DNA of 62,330 bases from an uncultured Nitrospirota bacterium (GCA_947259355.1 CAMYMF010000010.1:68356-130685), one strand, 5' to 3'; counted from the stretch's first letter, positions 26,866-35,697 are shown. Notes: a model not told the origin generated them from the sequence alone. Numbers and translations are program-made.

Positions 26866-28406
26866 CCAAGCCAACTCCAGATCCAACAGATCGCAGCCCC
26901 GGCGATACAGACCCACGCAAAGACGTCGCCGAAACGTGTATACACCGAAGGCGCTGTCGGGAGCAGCGGCAACTCCGCCACAAAGGCATCCTCCACAAAA
27001 ATTGCCGTCTCTTTCAGAATAGTGCCGTCGGGTGCGATCACGCCTGAAATGCCGGTGTTGGCAGACCGCACAACGGGCACGCGATTCTCTACGGCCCGCA
27101 GCACAGCCATGGAAAAGTGTTGCCGAGGTGCCGCGGAGCGGCCAAACCAGTCGTCATTGGTCAGGGTTGCCACCACATTGGCCCCGGCGGCCACAAAGCG
27201 GCGGACAAGATGGGGCAGAATGATTTCATAGCAGATGGGGGTGCCCAGGACACTCGGCCCCGCCTTCATGACCGATATCTCCCGGCCGGGGGTCATGTCA
27301 CCAATCCAATCGATAATGGGGTGCACGAAGAACAACGCGGGCCGCAGCGGCACATACTCCCCGAAGGGCACCAAGTGCATCTTGTCGTAGCGCCCCAGCA
27401 GTTCACCACCGGGTGCAACGAGAAAGGCACTGTTGTAGAAATGCTGCTCACTGTCGCGGATGCGGAAATCGGGACTCCCGAAAAGCAGAGCAATGCCGAG
27501 ATCATCGATCAGGGTAAGCAACTTCGACTGATAGGCCCGCTCGACCATAAAGTAGAACGGAACGGAGGCCTCCGGCCAGATGATCAGATCCGGTGACGCC
27601 TCGGCGGCCTCCCGACTGAGTCGGCTGTGGATCGCCAGAATCTTGTCGCGAAAGTTCGGATCCCACTTCTCTCCCTGGTCGATGTTGCCCTGGACCACCC
27701 CCACCCGTAGCAGACTGTTTGGCTCCAAGGCTCGGATATGATTCAACCGGTACGCCCCATAGGCGATGGTGAGCACGAGACATACGATGGCGCCACCGAC
27801 GGGAACGATCAGATTCCGAACCTCCCTGCGGTGAAGCACCACGCTGAGGATCGCCGTGAAAGCTACCTGAACCGCGACGACGACAAAGCTCACCCCGTAG
27901 ATACCGGTCACGTCCGCAACTTGCAGAACCAGAGGATGGCGGTACTGGGTGTACCCGAGAAGCGCCCAGGGAAATCCGGTGAGCAGATGGCCCCGCACAT
28001 ACTCCAAGGCCACCCAGAGCAGTGGCGCGCCGAGCACCAGCGGAATCCGCGTCCCCAACATCCGCGCCGTTCCCCACGCAAACAGCCCGTGGTACACCGC
28101 GAGGTAGCAGGAGAAGACAAAGAGAATCAGGAGACTCAACCACCTCGGGATGCCGCCATAGTTCTCCATGGTCACTGTCAGCCAATAAATGGTGCCCAGG
28201 TAGAAAACAAGACCGGCGATCATCCCGCAGAAAAAGGCCGGCAACTTCCGGTCTGGACGTACCAGAGAATAGAGAAGCGGCACTAGGGCCACATACGCGA
28301 GCCCCGACAGGGCGGGTCTCGGAAAGGAAAGGCTCAGCAGCACGCCGGAAAGCAAGGCCAGCACGGCATCGAGGGAAGTCATTTTTTCGTAGAGTCTGCG
28401 CGTCAT
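26823..28406 (-). CDS. lnt: Apolipoprotein N-acyltransferase
   Basis: 527 residues. About seven N-terminal membrane helices (residues 12-205) precede a nitrilase-like domain, with a last helix near 500-520. The Glu-Lys-Cys triad is visible: Glu in LIIWPEASVPF, Lys in GRYDKMHLVPFGEYVP and Cys in GTPICYEI. It adds the third acyl chain to lipoproteins at the periplasmic face of the inner membrane, which implies an outer membrane. Its 3' end overlaps bioD. The ATG at 28406 gives a normal length. Confidence 0.96.
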   Translation of the reverse strand: MTRRLYEKMTSLDAVLALLSGVLLSLSFPRPALSGLAYVALVPLLYSLVRPDRKLPAFFCGMIAGLVFYLGTIYWLTVTMENYGGIPRWLSLLILFVFSCYLAVYHGLFAWGTARMLGTRIPLVLGAPLLWVALEYVRGHLLTGFPWALLGYTQYRHPLVLQVADVTGIYGVSFVVVAVQVAFTAILSVVLHRREVRNLIVPVGGAIVCLVLTIAYGAYRLNHIRALEPNSLLRVGVVQGNIDQGEKWDPNFRDKILAIHSRLSREAAEASPDLIIWPEASVPFYFMVERAYQSKLLTLIDDLGIALLFGSPDFRIRDSEQHFYNSAFLVAPGGELLGRYDKMHLVPFGEYVPLRPALFFVHPIIDWIGDMTPGREISVMKAGPSVLGTPICYEIILPHLVRRFVAAGANVVATLTNDDWFGRSAAPRQHFSMAVLRAVENRVPVVRSANTGISGVIAPDGTILKETAIFVEDAFVAELPLLPTAPSVYTRFGDVFAWVCIAGAAICWIWSWLGQRPRESSLISSAK

Positions 28407-28546
28407 TAGGCTGCCGCTTTGAGGCGCCCCAATGCCCGAGGGCGGATGAAAAATAGCGCGTACGTTACCAAAACACGCTCAGAGTGTCAATGCAGGGAAA
28501 CCGACGCAGCCGGCCCGGGTGGCCGATTCCGGGGGCTGCGGAACTT

Positions 28547-28576
28547 TTGACACAGCCCTGTGCGGGACTGTATAAT
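28547..28576 (+). promoter_or_regulatory. Near-consensus sigma70 promoter
   Basis: TTGACA (28547-28552), an 18-base spacer and TATAAT (28571-28576). Both hexamers match the consensus perfectly. Transcription would begin near 28583, leaving a leader of about 210 bases before the ATG at 28792. Confidence 0.8.
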
Positions 28577-28586
28577 AGAAATTTGC

Positions 28587-28667
28587 GGCCTGGTGAACAC
28601 TCCCCGCCAACCTGAATCCGGGAGTTCCCAATGCCGGCCGCCCGTGTTGGACGTCACCCGGCAGGCC
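28587..28667 (+). other. Candidate structured leader or small RNA
   Basis: Starting a few bases after the predicted transcription start, GGCCTG (28587-28592) pairs with CAGGCC (28662-28667), GTGA with TCAC (28654-28657) and ACAC with GTGT (28644-28647). Inside, CTCCC (28600-28604) pairs with GGGAG (28620-28624). The result is a closed stem with an inner hairpin. I cannot assign it to a known riboswitch or to 6S RNA. Confidence 0.4.
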
Positions 28668-28791
28668 TGCGGTTTCCGACGTGGCACGGCTTGGTCGATA
28701 CAGCGACCTCGACTCGGAGAAAGGGGACGGAGCGGACATCATTTCAGCGGGCGCCGGCCGGGTTCGCGGACGGGCCATTGGAGGTCACACC

Positions 28792-29286
28792 ATGTCCATT
28801 TCCCTGATGAAAACCCGGACCCTGACCCTTTTCATCCTGCTGTTGGGGTGGCTGACACCGCCCGCCCAGGCGGGGAGCGTTGAACTGGGCACCTTGGCTC
28901 AGTATTCAGACGTCATCGTCTTCGGCCGCGTCGAGTCCTGTCAAAGTCAGTGGGAAGCCTCCAGTCCAAACATCATCACCCACACCCGCTTTCGGGTGGA
29001 GGACAGCATCAAGGGAGAGTTGAGAAGCGGCGAGACGGTGGTCATCGAAACGTCGGGTGGTGAAATCAACGGGATGAAACAGCAGGTCCCGCACGCGGCG
29101 TGCTTCAACGGCGGGCAATACGCCGTCGTCTTCCTCACACCCGGTAAAGAGAAACGCTTTCGGGTTTTCCAGGGAAAATCCGGTGTGATTTCGTTTTTCC
29201 AGAAAGGAAAGAACCTCCGGACAGGCAAGGGCAAAGACCTCCCGCAGCTGATTCGGGAGATGAAGCCCTATATCGGAGAGAACTGA
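28792..29286 (+). CDS. Secreted hypothetical protein
   Basis: 164 residues. It has a clear signal peptide (TLTLFILLLGWLTPPAQA, cleavage after AQA). The mature part of about 137 residues is predicted mostly beta, with a Cys pair (ESC and ACF) that could form a disulfide. Text such as YSDVIVFGRVES and GQYAVVFLTPGKEKRF resembles small periplasmic proteins of unknown role. GGAGGTCACACC precedes the ATG. It is followed by a perfect hairpin and the convergent OmpA-type gene. Confidence 0.65.
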   Translation: MSISLMKTRTLTLFILLLGWLTPPAQAGSVELGTLAQYSDVIVFGRVESCQSQWEASSPNIITHTRFRVEDSIKGELRSGETVVIETSGGEINGMKQQVPHAACFNGGQYAVVFLTPGKEKRFRVFQGKSGVISFFQKGKNLRTGKGKDLPQLIREMKPYIGEN

Positions 29287-29288
29287 CG

Positions 29289-29318
29289 GCTGCCCGGGGG
29301 GGAATTCCCCCGGGCAGC
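29289..29318. terminator. Perfect GC-rich hairpin between convergent genes
   Basis: A 12-base perfect stem (GCTGCCCGGGGG with its complement at 29307-29318) and a 6-base loop lie between the stops of two convergent genes. It has no T-tract in either direction, so it may be a hairpin-only terminator. Confidence 0.6.
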
Positions 29319-29327
29319 ATCTGAGCG

Positions 29328-30023
29328 TTACTGTTTGGTGATGATGAACTCGATGCGCCGGTTCTGCTGGCGACCCTTCTTCGTCTTATTGTCTCCAAGT
29401 GGCCGGGTTTCACCGTAGCCCATTGTCTTGATCCGATCCGATGAAATGCCAAATTTACGGACCAGATAATCCTTGACGGCCTTGGCTCTCCGCTCCGAAA
29501 GACCTTGATTATGCTGTTCCGAGCCGGTACTGTCGGTGTGGCCATCAATTCTGACCTCCACGCTGGTAAAACGTTTCAATACCGAACCCGCCTCGTCGAG
29601 CGTCCGCTCTGATGAGGGCCTTATGGTGGCCTTATCAAGGTCGAAGTAAATCCCGTCCAGAACGAAGGTCGGTCTCTCAACCGGCGGTGGAGGAGGAGGC
29701 GGTGCCGCTTTCGCGACCTTCGGACAGTTGCGTTTTGCCGCCGCCTGGGTCTCGCGCACAAGCTGATCCGCCTCGGGGACGTACTTCCCCGCGTAAGTCC
29801 AGTGCCCTTCACCCATTTCTTCCTGGACATGCGCCAGCTTGGCCTCCGCCTTGGCGTACTCCTGAGGCGCACACTCCTTGGCATTGGCCGGTAGATTGCT
29901 GAACAGCCGCATGGCATTGTCGTAATCACTTTGCAGGGCCTCCCGGGTGGCCGTTGACATGCACCCCGCACTCAGCACGAGGAGGCCCAGACAAACCAGG
30001 AAACACTTCTTCTGAAGATTCAT
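29328..30023 (-). CDS. OmpA-family (Pal-like) outer-membrane lipoprotein
   Basis: 231 residues. Lipoprotein signal with lipobox LVLSAGC. A helical periplasmic region is followed by a Pro-rich hinge of seven prolines and the OmpA peptidoglycan-binding domain: GIYFDLDKATIRPSS, then RIDGHTDSTGSEQHNQGLSE, ending QQNRRIEFII. It would tether the outer membrane to peptidoglycan. The ATG at 30023 is chosen for the signal peptide and the GGGGGAG site upstream. Together with the small lipoprotein gene 19 bases upstream it forms a two-gene unit. Confidence 0.92.
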   Translation of the reverse strand: MNLQKKCFLVCLGLLVLSAGCMSTATREALQSDYDNAMRLFSNLPANAKECAPQEYAKAEAKLAHVQEEMGEGHWTYAGKYVPEADQLVRETQAAAKRNCPKVAKAAPPPPPPPVERPTFVLDGIYFDLDKATIRPSSERTLDEAGSVLKRFTSVEVRIDGHTDSTGSEQHNQGLSERRAKAVKDYLVRKFGISSDRIKTMGYGETRPLGDNKTKKGRQQNRRIEFIITKQ

Positions 30024-30042
30024 AATCTGCACTCCCCCTCTC

Positions 30043-30321
30043 TCATCTGGATTTCTGCAGAGCCTTTTCGGCCATGGCCTTGGCCTTTTCACCAAAAACC
30101 TTTGCGTTCTCGTCATCGGCCTCGGAAAGTTCTTCCTTAGAGACATTCAAGTGTTCCACCGCGCTGTAATACTCGTAGGGCGCCTTCTGTTTGGCCCCGG
30201 CGGCCTCGGCCTGACGAATCAGATCCTCCACCGCACTGATATCCCGGGGGGTGTAGACGGCACAGCCCGCCACGAGTGCAGCCACTGCCACAGCAAAAAG
30301 CATTCCTGTCCAACCTTTCAT
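30043..30321 (-). CDS. Small lipoprotein, DUF4398-like
   Basis: 92 residues. Signal with lipobox ALVAGC, then a helical region AVEDLIRQAEAAGAKQKAPY and KAKAMAEKAL. This composition is that of DUF4398-type lipoproteins, which often sit directly before OmpA-like genes, as here. Probably an outer-membrane helper protein; precise role unknown. GGAGGTGAAGTTGG precedes the ATG. The AT-rich region just upstream on this strand holds TTGACA- and TATAAT-like boxes, but with only 14 bases between them. Confidence 0.75.
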   Translation of the reverse strand: MKGWTGMLFAVAVAALVAGCAVYTPRDISAVEDLIRQAEAAGAKQKAPYEYYSAVEHLNVSKEELSEADDENAKVFGEKAKAMAEKALQKSR

Positions 30322-30564
30322 CCAACTTCACCTCCTTTCCGTCGATGTGTCTCTCCTGCTTTCTCTCTTTTATCCTTGCGCCACGCAATTGTGCACAGAA
30401 GTGTGAAATATAGATTTATGCCATATTATATCTTTAAACCAATTTGTCAAGTGCAAGAACCTATTTTGCGGAGATCACAGGTCAAAACAGGACTGGTCAG
30501 AATCCCCTTGAAATCGCGGGGCCGCTCTGCTATAAAAAGACCTTCTGATATCAAGCGGGAGCCG

Positions 30565-30756
30565 ATGCTGCACGATCTGATTCAAGAAGAGCAGCTTGAA
30601 GAGATCATCCGGCAGGCAGTCGAGGACGACCGCCTGCCCTGTACCCGGGCTTTTCAGGTGGCCGAGGAGCTGCAGGTTCCAGTGCGAGTCGTCGGCGACG
30701 CGTGCAACCGCCTGGGAATCCGCATCAACCGCTGCCAGCTCGGCTGCTTCGACTAA
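30565..30756 (+). CDS. Small Cys-containing hypothetical protein
   Basis: 63 residues. Begins with an acidic helix (LHDLIQEEQLEEIIRQ) followed by a helix-turn-helix-like part with four Cys (CTRAFQVAEELQVPVR, DACNRLGI, CQLGCFD). I believe similar short proteins occur in other anaerobes but know no function. A weak CGGGAG site precedes the ATG. It is followed after one base by a lipoprotein-like gene. Confidence 0.55.
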   Translation: MLHDLIQEEQLEEIIRQAVEDDRLPCTRAFQVAEELQVPVRVVGDACNRLGIRINRCQLGCFD

Positions 30757-30757
30757 G

Positions 30758-31372
30758 ATGACCGCTATCCGCCGACCATTCGCATACCGAGCGTGGCCGG
30801 CCTGTTTGCTGCTGGCCTGCCTCGTCTCCTGTGAAACCGTGATCGGCACAGCGGTGCGGCCCCCGGCTGAAGGCGCAGCATTTCTGCGTCACCTGAAGCA
30901 GGCTTTTCCGGAGCTTCTGTATCACGGCGCCGCTCTCGATGGGGAGACCGGCTATCTCATCATCTCCCTGCGAGTGCATCCAGGCCGACTCGCGGCAAGA
31001 TCGGCGGCGACATCGGGCGCGCTGGATCTGGTCCTGGTACGTTTGATTGTGGACGGGCTCTATGACCCCCAGTTGGCCGCCCACTTGGCGGCCAACCGGC
31101 ACATTGAAGGTGTGACCGTATTAATCACATGGGAGGGGTGCCGGCGCGTGCTCGAACCCGACGGCGGCGAGCGAATTCTTATGGCCGACGGGGTTAGTGA
31201 GTACGACCGCTTTGACGTAAACCGGCAGCTCTATTTCAGAAAAATCAACTGGACGGCGCTGGGGTTGGATCCCGTTGACACCGGAAAGCTTTTTGACAAC
31301 ATTGTGTTTTCCCATGCAGCGTACGACGGATACGAAGACGAACCTTTCCACCGACAGGAAAACACCCCTTGA
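30758..31372 (+). CDS. Hypothetical lipoprotein
   Basis: 204 residues. N-terminal signal with a probable lipobox (LLLACLVSC). The rest is soluble: HLKQAFPELLYHGAALDGET, LVLVRLIVDGLYDPQLAAHL, then YDRFDVNRQLYFRKINWTAL. No family recognised. It starts one base after the previous stop, so translation is likely linked. A promoter for the NifU-type gene begins inside its last codons. Confidence 0.55.
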   Translation: MTAIRRPFAYRAWPACLLLACLVSCETVIGTAVRPPAEGAAFLRHLKQAFPELLYHGAALDGETGYLIISLRVHPGRLAARSAATSGALDLVLVRLIVDGLYDPQLAAHLAANRHIEGVTVLITWEGCRRVLEPDGGERILMADGVSEYDRFDVNRQLYFRKINWTALGLDPVDTGKLFDNIVFSHAAYDGYEDEPFHRQENTP

Positions 31373-31397
31373 CATATCAATAATAATATAATATTTT
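31369..31397 (+). promoter_or_regulatory. Sigma70-type promoter for the NifU/ferredoxin pair
   Basis: TTGACA at 31369-31374, 17 bases, then TATTTT at 31392-31397, in a strikingly AT-rich stretch (31375-31400). A second TATAAT at 31387 is too close for this -35 box. Confidence 0.6.
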
Positions 31398-31448
31398 TAG
31401 TATGGTTTTGCGCTCTCGCAGGGAGAGCGCACGAGGAGGAGTTTGGCA

Positions 31449-31667
31449 ATGCAAGAATTAATTGAGAAGGCACTCGATAAGATTCGTCCCGCTCTGCAGC
31501 GCGACGGCGGAGACGTGGAACTGGTCGAAGTGGTCGACGGCGTCGTTCGGGTGCGCCTAACGGGCGCCTGCGGCGGCTGCCCCATGTCCCAGATGACATT
31601 GAAGAACGGGATAGAGCGGGTCCTGAAGCAGGAAGTGCCCGATGTTGTCGCCGTGGAATCGGTCTAG
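31449..31667 (+). CDS. NifU-like C-terminal domain iron-sulfur scaffold protein
   Basis: 72 residues, a stand-alone Nfu domain: LDKIRPALQRDGGDVELVEV and GACGGCPMSQMTLKNGIE with the CxxC that binds a transient [4Fe-4S] cluster. It hands clusters to target proteins in the cytoplasm. The ATG at 31449 is preceded by GAGGAGGAG. The ferredoxin gene follows after 122 bases. Confidence 0.93.
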   Translation: MQELIEKALDKIRPALQRDGGDVELVEVVDGVVRVRLTGACGGCPMSQMTLKNGIERVLKQEVPDVVAVESV

Positions 31668-31789
31668 CCTCGCATCTTCATGACCCATCCGGTTCGTCCA
31701 TTGAGAAACCGTTTGGAAAATGCGTCTCCACCCCGGAGCGCCGCGTTGGCGGCGTGAGCTAATTCCAGAGGAAAGGAGGGATACGAGAA

Positions 31790-31957
31790 ATGGCACACAC
31801 CATTAATGACGAGTGCGTCGCTTGCGGAACCTGCATGGAGGAATGCCCGGAAGAGGCCATCTCCGAAGGCGACATCTACGTCATCGACGCGGCCAAGTGT
31901 ACCGATTGCGGTAACTGCGCCGAGGTCTGCCCGACGGATGCCGTCGACACCAACTAG
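31790..31957 (+). CDS. 2[4Fe-4S] ferredoxin
   Basis: 55 residues, a compact clostridial-type ferredoxin. Two cluster motifs are complete: CVACGTCMEECPE and CTDCGNCAEVCPT. It is a low-potential electron carrier in the cytoplasm, typical of anaerobes. AAAGGAGGG precedes the ATG. Grouped with the Nfu-type scaffold. A terminator hairpin follows at 31976. Confidence 0.95.
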   Translation: MAHTINDECVACGTCMEECPEEAISEGDIYVIDAAKCTDCGNCAEVCPTDAVDTN

Positions 31958-31975
31958 TTTTCGCTCCATGGCCGG

Positions 31976-32005
31976 AGCCCTCCGCGTTTGGAGGGCTTCC
32001 TTTAT
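31976..32005 (+). terminator. Rho-independent terminator after the ferredoxin gene
   Basis: AGCCCTCC (31976-31983) pairs perfectly with GGAGGGCT (31990-31997) and is followed by a T-rich stretch. It overlaps the end of the convergent yjbQ gene. Confidence 0.7.
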
Positions 32006-32409
32006 CCTCCTACAACCTTGACATGACACTTGCGTTTGCGCGGGCCGTCAAATTCGCAGAAGAAGATGGACTGCCATGTTCCGAGCACCAGTCGGCCCCG
32101 CTCCACGATGATGCTCTCCGAAGAACCGGTGAGACTCACCTTGATGTGGGCATCTGAATTGCCTTCACCGTGCCGGAATGCGCCGCGGCGTGGCACCAGG
32201 GTACTCACATGCGCGACAATGTCGTCCTGCACGTGGGGGTCGGCGTTTTCGTTGATGGTGACCCCCGCGGTGGTGTGCGGGACATAGACCACGCAGAGAC
32301 CTTCCTTGATGCCCCATCGATCCACTGCCTTTTGCACGTCCGCGGTAATGTCGATCATCTCGATCCTCGCACGCGTCCCAATCTTGAGGGTTTCCTTTGT
32401 TTCCGGCAT
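32002..32409 (-). CDS. YjbQ/UPF0047 family protein
   Basis: 135 residues, complete family length. Shows VYVPHTTAGVTINENADPHV, then RHGEGNSDAHIKVSLTGSSE and GTWQSIFFCEFDGPRKR. The family has been linked to thiamine phosphate synthase activity, but the true role is unclear. I chose the ATG at 32409 because GGAG then lies nine bases upstream; an ATG nine bases earlier has it too close. Confidence 0.92.
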   Translation of the reverse strand: MPETKETLKIGTRARIEMIDITADVQKAVDRWGIKEGLCVVYVPHTTAGVTINENADPHVQDDIVAHVSTLVPRRGAFRHGEGNSDAHIKVSLTGSSESIIVERGRLVLGTWQSIFFCEFDGPRKRKCHVKVVGG

Positions 32410-32569
32410 CTCTGGCATCTCCAAACGCTTGAATGCTCTTCCATCGCACCGAGGATCGTCATGAACAGCCGTGGACGATGGCCGCACACCATACTCGCTC
32501 TAGACCCTAGCACAGCTCTTGTCCCATTAGCAACCGCCCCGCCGCGGATGCCAGCGGGGCGAAAATGGT

Positions 32570-32598
32570 TTGACATGCTGGATCGATCCTTATATAAT
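32570..32598 (+). promoter_or_regulatory. Consensus sigma70 promoter for resB
   Basis: TTGACA (32570-32575), exactly 17 bases, TATAAT (32593-32598). Both boxes are perfect. Transcription would start near 32605, 60 bases before the resB start. Confidence 0.85.
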
Positions 32599-32663
32599 CA
32601 AATGCGAATATCTGCTGCCACTTTGATCCCTCATGGCGGCGGTTTCGTATTTCAGGAGGCCAC

Positions 32664-34295
32664 TTGAGCAAAGAACAGACCATGCCCGCGGAGACACCCG
32701 GGAAAGCGTCCGAGAAAAGCGCCGGGTTCTTCGCCAGCCTGTATGATGCGCTGAACTCCATCAGACTCACCGTCTTTCTCTTCATCATTCTCGGTATCGT
32801 TTCGATTATCGGGACCATCATCGAGCAGGGTGCCACTCCCGAAAAATATGCCCAAATCTACAGCGAAGGGACCATCCGTCTGTTCAATGCGCTGGGCCTC
32901 TTCGACATGTACCACACGCCCTGGTTTTTCGGCCTGCTGCTCCTGCTGATGCTGAACCTCATCGTCTGCACCATCGAACGGCTGCCGCGGGTATGGCGCT
33001 TCGCCAAGACAATCAAGCCGGTCCTGGACGAAGGCGACGAAAAGAAGCACCCCTTCATGGAGAGCCTGCAGGTGATGGGTGCCGCAGAGAAAGTCGAACA
33101 GGTCTTCAAAAAGTCCGCTCGCTTCTCCATCTGGATCGTGCTGCTCGACGTGGCGGCCGTGGCCCTGGCAGTCTTTTTCACGATGATCTATGACCTCAAC
33201 GTTCTGGAGTTTATCTCCTTCATCATCATCCCGCTGGTCTACGTGGCCCTAGTCAATTTCAAGGGGAAGCTCGTTCGAACGGAACGGGACGGTGCCGTGC
33301 ACCTCTTTCTCAACCAATGGCTCATCAGCCGTTTCGGTGTCTACATCACCCATGTCAGCATCCTGATCATTTTTGCCGGGGCCATCGTGGGCAACCTCTT
33401 CGGATTCAAGGGCTACATCGCCATCCCCGAAGGCCGAGCCGAGAATCAGATGTTTGTGCGCCAGAACAAGATGATCGACACCGTGTCTGCCTCGGTGCGG
33501 GACCTTTTTTCAGGCAAGAAGGACGCAGCCGCCGACCCCCACGGCAGGCAGAACAGTGAATACAAGGCCCTGCCTTTCACCATACGCTGCGACGACTTCT
33601 CCATCAGCTACTACCCCGACACGAACCGTCCCAAGGACTACACCAGCGACCTGGTGGTGCTTCGCAATGGGAAGGAAGAGATGCGCAAGACCATCGAGGT
33701 CAACGACCCGCTGATTGTGGACAATATCTATTTTTACCAGTCCAACTACGGCCAGACCGGCCGGCCCGGCCTGGTCATCTTTGAGGTGACCTCACCCAAC
33801 GGCGACACCCGGGAATATCGCGCGCGCCCCAACGGCCGATTCCGAATCGACGGCACCACGACGGATGTGGAGGTGGTCAGTTTCGTGCCCGACTTCACCA
33901 TCATTCAGGGTCGGGTGGCCGCGCGATCCAACGAGCTGATCAATCCGGCCGTCTACCTCCGGGCCACGGACGGCAGTCGGAGCGTTTTCACCGGGTGGCT
34001 GCTTCCCAAATACCCCGAGCACAGCGTGGAGACCGGTCCTTACAAATTCGCCTTCAAGGATTACTGGGGGTGGCAGTATACAGGCCTTCAGGTGGCCTAT
34101 GACCCCGGCGTGGAAGTGGTCTGGATCGGTTGCAGCCTCCTGGTGGTGGGGCTGATGATCTCCTTTTTTCACTCTCATCAGCGGATCTGGGCACGGGTGA
34201 AGGGCGATCACGTCGTGCTTTCAGGCAGTACTCACAAGAACCGGATGGGCTTTGAAAAGAGGTTCAATGATCTGGTTCAGCTCCTCAAGGAGTAA
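32664..34295 (+). CDS. resB: Cytochrome c biogenesis protein ResB
   Basis: 543 residues. Membrane helices near the N-terminus (LTVFLFIILGIVSIIGTIIEQG), two more near 90-110 and 155-210, a large periplasmic domain, and a last helix near residue 490 (VVWIGCSLLVVGLMISFFHSH). The GTIIEQG turn and the tail are typical. With CcsA it carries haem across the inner membrane and attaches it to apocytochromes (System II). The start is TTG, supported by AGGAGG five bases upstream; ATG at 32682 is the alternative. ccsA follows after 11 bases. Confidence 0.94.
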   Translation: MSKEQTMPAETPGKASEKSAGFFASLYDALNSIRLTVFLFIILGIVSIIGTIIEQGATPEKYAQIYSEGTIRLFNALGLFDMYHTPWFFGLLLLLMLNLIVCTIERLPRVWRFAKTIKPVLDEGDEKKHPFMESLQVMGAAEKVEQVFKKSARFSIWIVLLDVAAVALAVFFTMIYDLNVLEFISFIIIPLVYVALVNFKGKLVRTERDGAVHLFLNQWLISRFGVYITHVSILIIFAGAIVGNLFGFKGYIAIPEGRAENQMFVRQNKMIDTVSASVRDLFSGKKDAAADPHGRQNSEYKALPFTIRCDDFSISYYPDTNRPKDYTSDLVVLRNGKEEMRKTIEVNDPLIVDNIYFYQSNYGQTGRPGLVIFEVTSPNGDTREYRARPNGRFRIDGTTTDVEVVSFVPDFTIIQGRVAARSNELINPAVYLRATDGSRSVFTGWLLPKYPEHSVETGPYKFAFKDYWGWQYTGLQVAYDPGVEVVWIGCSLLVVGLMISFFHSHQRIWARVKGDHVVLSGSTHKNRMGFEKRFNDLVQLLKE

Positions 34296-34306
34296 GGAGA
34301 AAATCG

Positions 34307-35587
34307 ATGGAGCTTTTCAAAATCAGCCAGTCCCTGTTCAACGTCGGGGGGATCGCGTTCGTTGTCGCAACCATTCTGTACGTCATCTACCTGGGCCCAC
34401 GCAACCGGGCAGTCGGAAATGCTGCCACCGGCGCCACCGTGCTGGGCGTGCTCTGCCTGACAGTGGGACTGGCCTTGCGTTGGATTGAGGCCGGTCTGCA
34501 CCATCCGCCCTTCACCAACCTGTATGAGACCCTGCTCTTTTTTGCCTGGGGCATCGCGCTGGTCTATGCGGTCATTGAATTCAAATACAAGATCAAGATT
34601 GCCGGTGCCTTCGTCCTGCCTATCTCGCTCGCAGCCATGGGGATCGCTTCCCTCTCGCCGAATAAGGAAATTGAACCGCTGGTGCCCGCACTGCAGAGCG
34701 CCTGGCTCCATTTCCACGTCGCCGTTTCCTCGGTGGCATACGCGGCGTTTGTGGTCGCCTTCGCTTTCAGCATTCTCTACCTCCTGAAGGACCGACTCCC
34801 CATGGCGGTCTTCGGTGTCTGTGTCGCCATCGTCGGCTGGTTCTCCATGAGCGTCACCAAGCTGTCGGTGATCACCGAAGGCATCTTCCGGATGCGACAG
34901 ATGGTGGAGGAGCACGGCAAAGTCTACCCCGTATTCTATCCGGGGACAAAGACCGCCGTTGAAATCGAGATACCCGGTGTGGGGAGCGTCTTCCTCATCA
35001 CCTTCGGTCTCTATGTGCTCGCCATGATTCTTTATATGCTCTATCTCTTTACGAAACAGGAAAACCTGGAGCGGTTTTCGCTGTGGGCCATGATCGCGTC
35101 CTTCGTGGCCCAGAGTGCGGCGCTGCTGCTGCTGCTGGTGCGCATCAAAGCAATCCCCCAGGTCAGCATGCAGTCCAATCCCTATGAAATGACCATGCTC
35201 TTCATCTCATGGGGCACAACGCTGGTCTTTCTTATCGTGCACTTCAATTATCCGAAATTCCTGGAAGCACTGCCGCAAAAGAAGTTGCTGGACAACTTGT
35301 CTTACAAGACGATCATGGTGGCCTTCCCGCTGATGACCCTAGTGATCATCACCGGTGCCATCTGGGCGAATTACGCTTGGGGAACCTACTGGTCCTGGGA
35401 TCCCAAGGAGACCTGGTCGCTGATTACCTGGATTGTCTATGCCCTCTATTTGCATGCCCGCATCACCATCGGCTGGCATGGCCGCCGCACGGCATATATT
35501 TCCATCATCGGTTTTGCGGTCGTGTTGTTCACATTCCTCGGCGTCAATATCGTTCTCTCAGGGCTTCACAGCTACGCCTCCGGGTAA
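34307..35587 (+). CDS. ccsA: Cytochrome c biogenesis protein CcsA
   Basis: 426 residues with at least ten membrane helices. The haem-handling WWD motif is WGTYWSWDPKETWSLITW in the last third; FTNLYETLLFFAW is also conserved. It is the partner of ResB in System II haem delivery and ligation, and would serve the eleven-haem cytochrome at 57846. AAGGAG precedes the ATG. The GlcF-like gene follows after about 110 bases. Confidence 0.95.
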   Translation: MELFKISQSLFNVGGIAFVVATILYVIYLGPRNRAVGNAATGATVLGVLCLTVGLALRWIEAGLHHPPFTNLYETLLFFAWGIALVYAVIEFKYKIKIAGAFVLPISLAAMGIASLSPNKEIEPLVPALQSAWLHFHVAVSSVAYAAFVVAFAFSILYLLKDRLPMAVFGVCVAIVGWFSMSVTKLSVITEGIFRMRQMVEEHGKVYPVFYPGTKTAVEIEIPGVGSVFLITFGLYVLAMILYMLYLFTKQENLERFSLWAMIASFVAQSAALLLLLVRIKAIPQVSMQSNPYEMTMLFISWGTTLVFLIVHFNYPKFLEALPQKKLLDNLSYKTIMVAFPLMTLVIITGAIWANYAWGTYWSWDPKETWSLITWIVYALYLHARITIGWHGRRTAYISIIGFAVVLFTFLGVNIVLSGLHSYASG

Positions 35588-35697
35588 TCCGCAGTAGGGT
35601 AGAGAAAACCGTCGAACTGGGTGAAGGTGGCATCGGGGCAATCCGGTCCATGGCGGGCCACATGCTGCGCCGACACCCGTACCCAGAGACGTACATC

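Larger units (their letters stand above)
28407..28791. other. Intergenic region holding a promoter and a structured leader
   Basis: 385 bases between divergent lnt and the secreted-protein gene at 28792. It contains a near-consensus promoter at 28547-28576 and a strongly paired stretch at 28587-28667. From 28668 to 28780 I see nothing definite. Confidence 0.6.

Noticed and set aside
28611..28640. TPP-riboswitch-like string (ACCTGA, ATCCGG, AATGCCGGC)
   Set aside because: The CTGAGA element and the proper spacing are missing, and there is no thiamine gene downstream.
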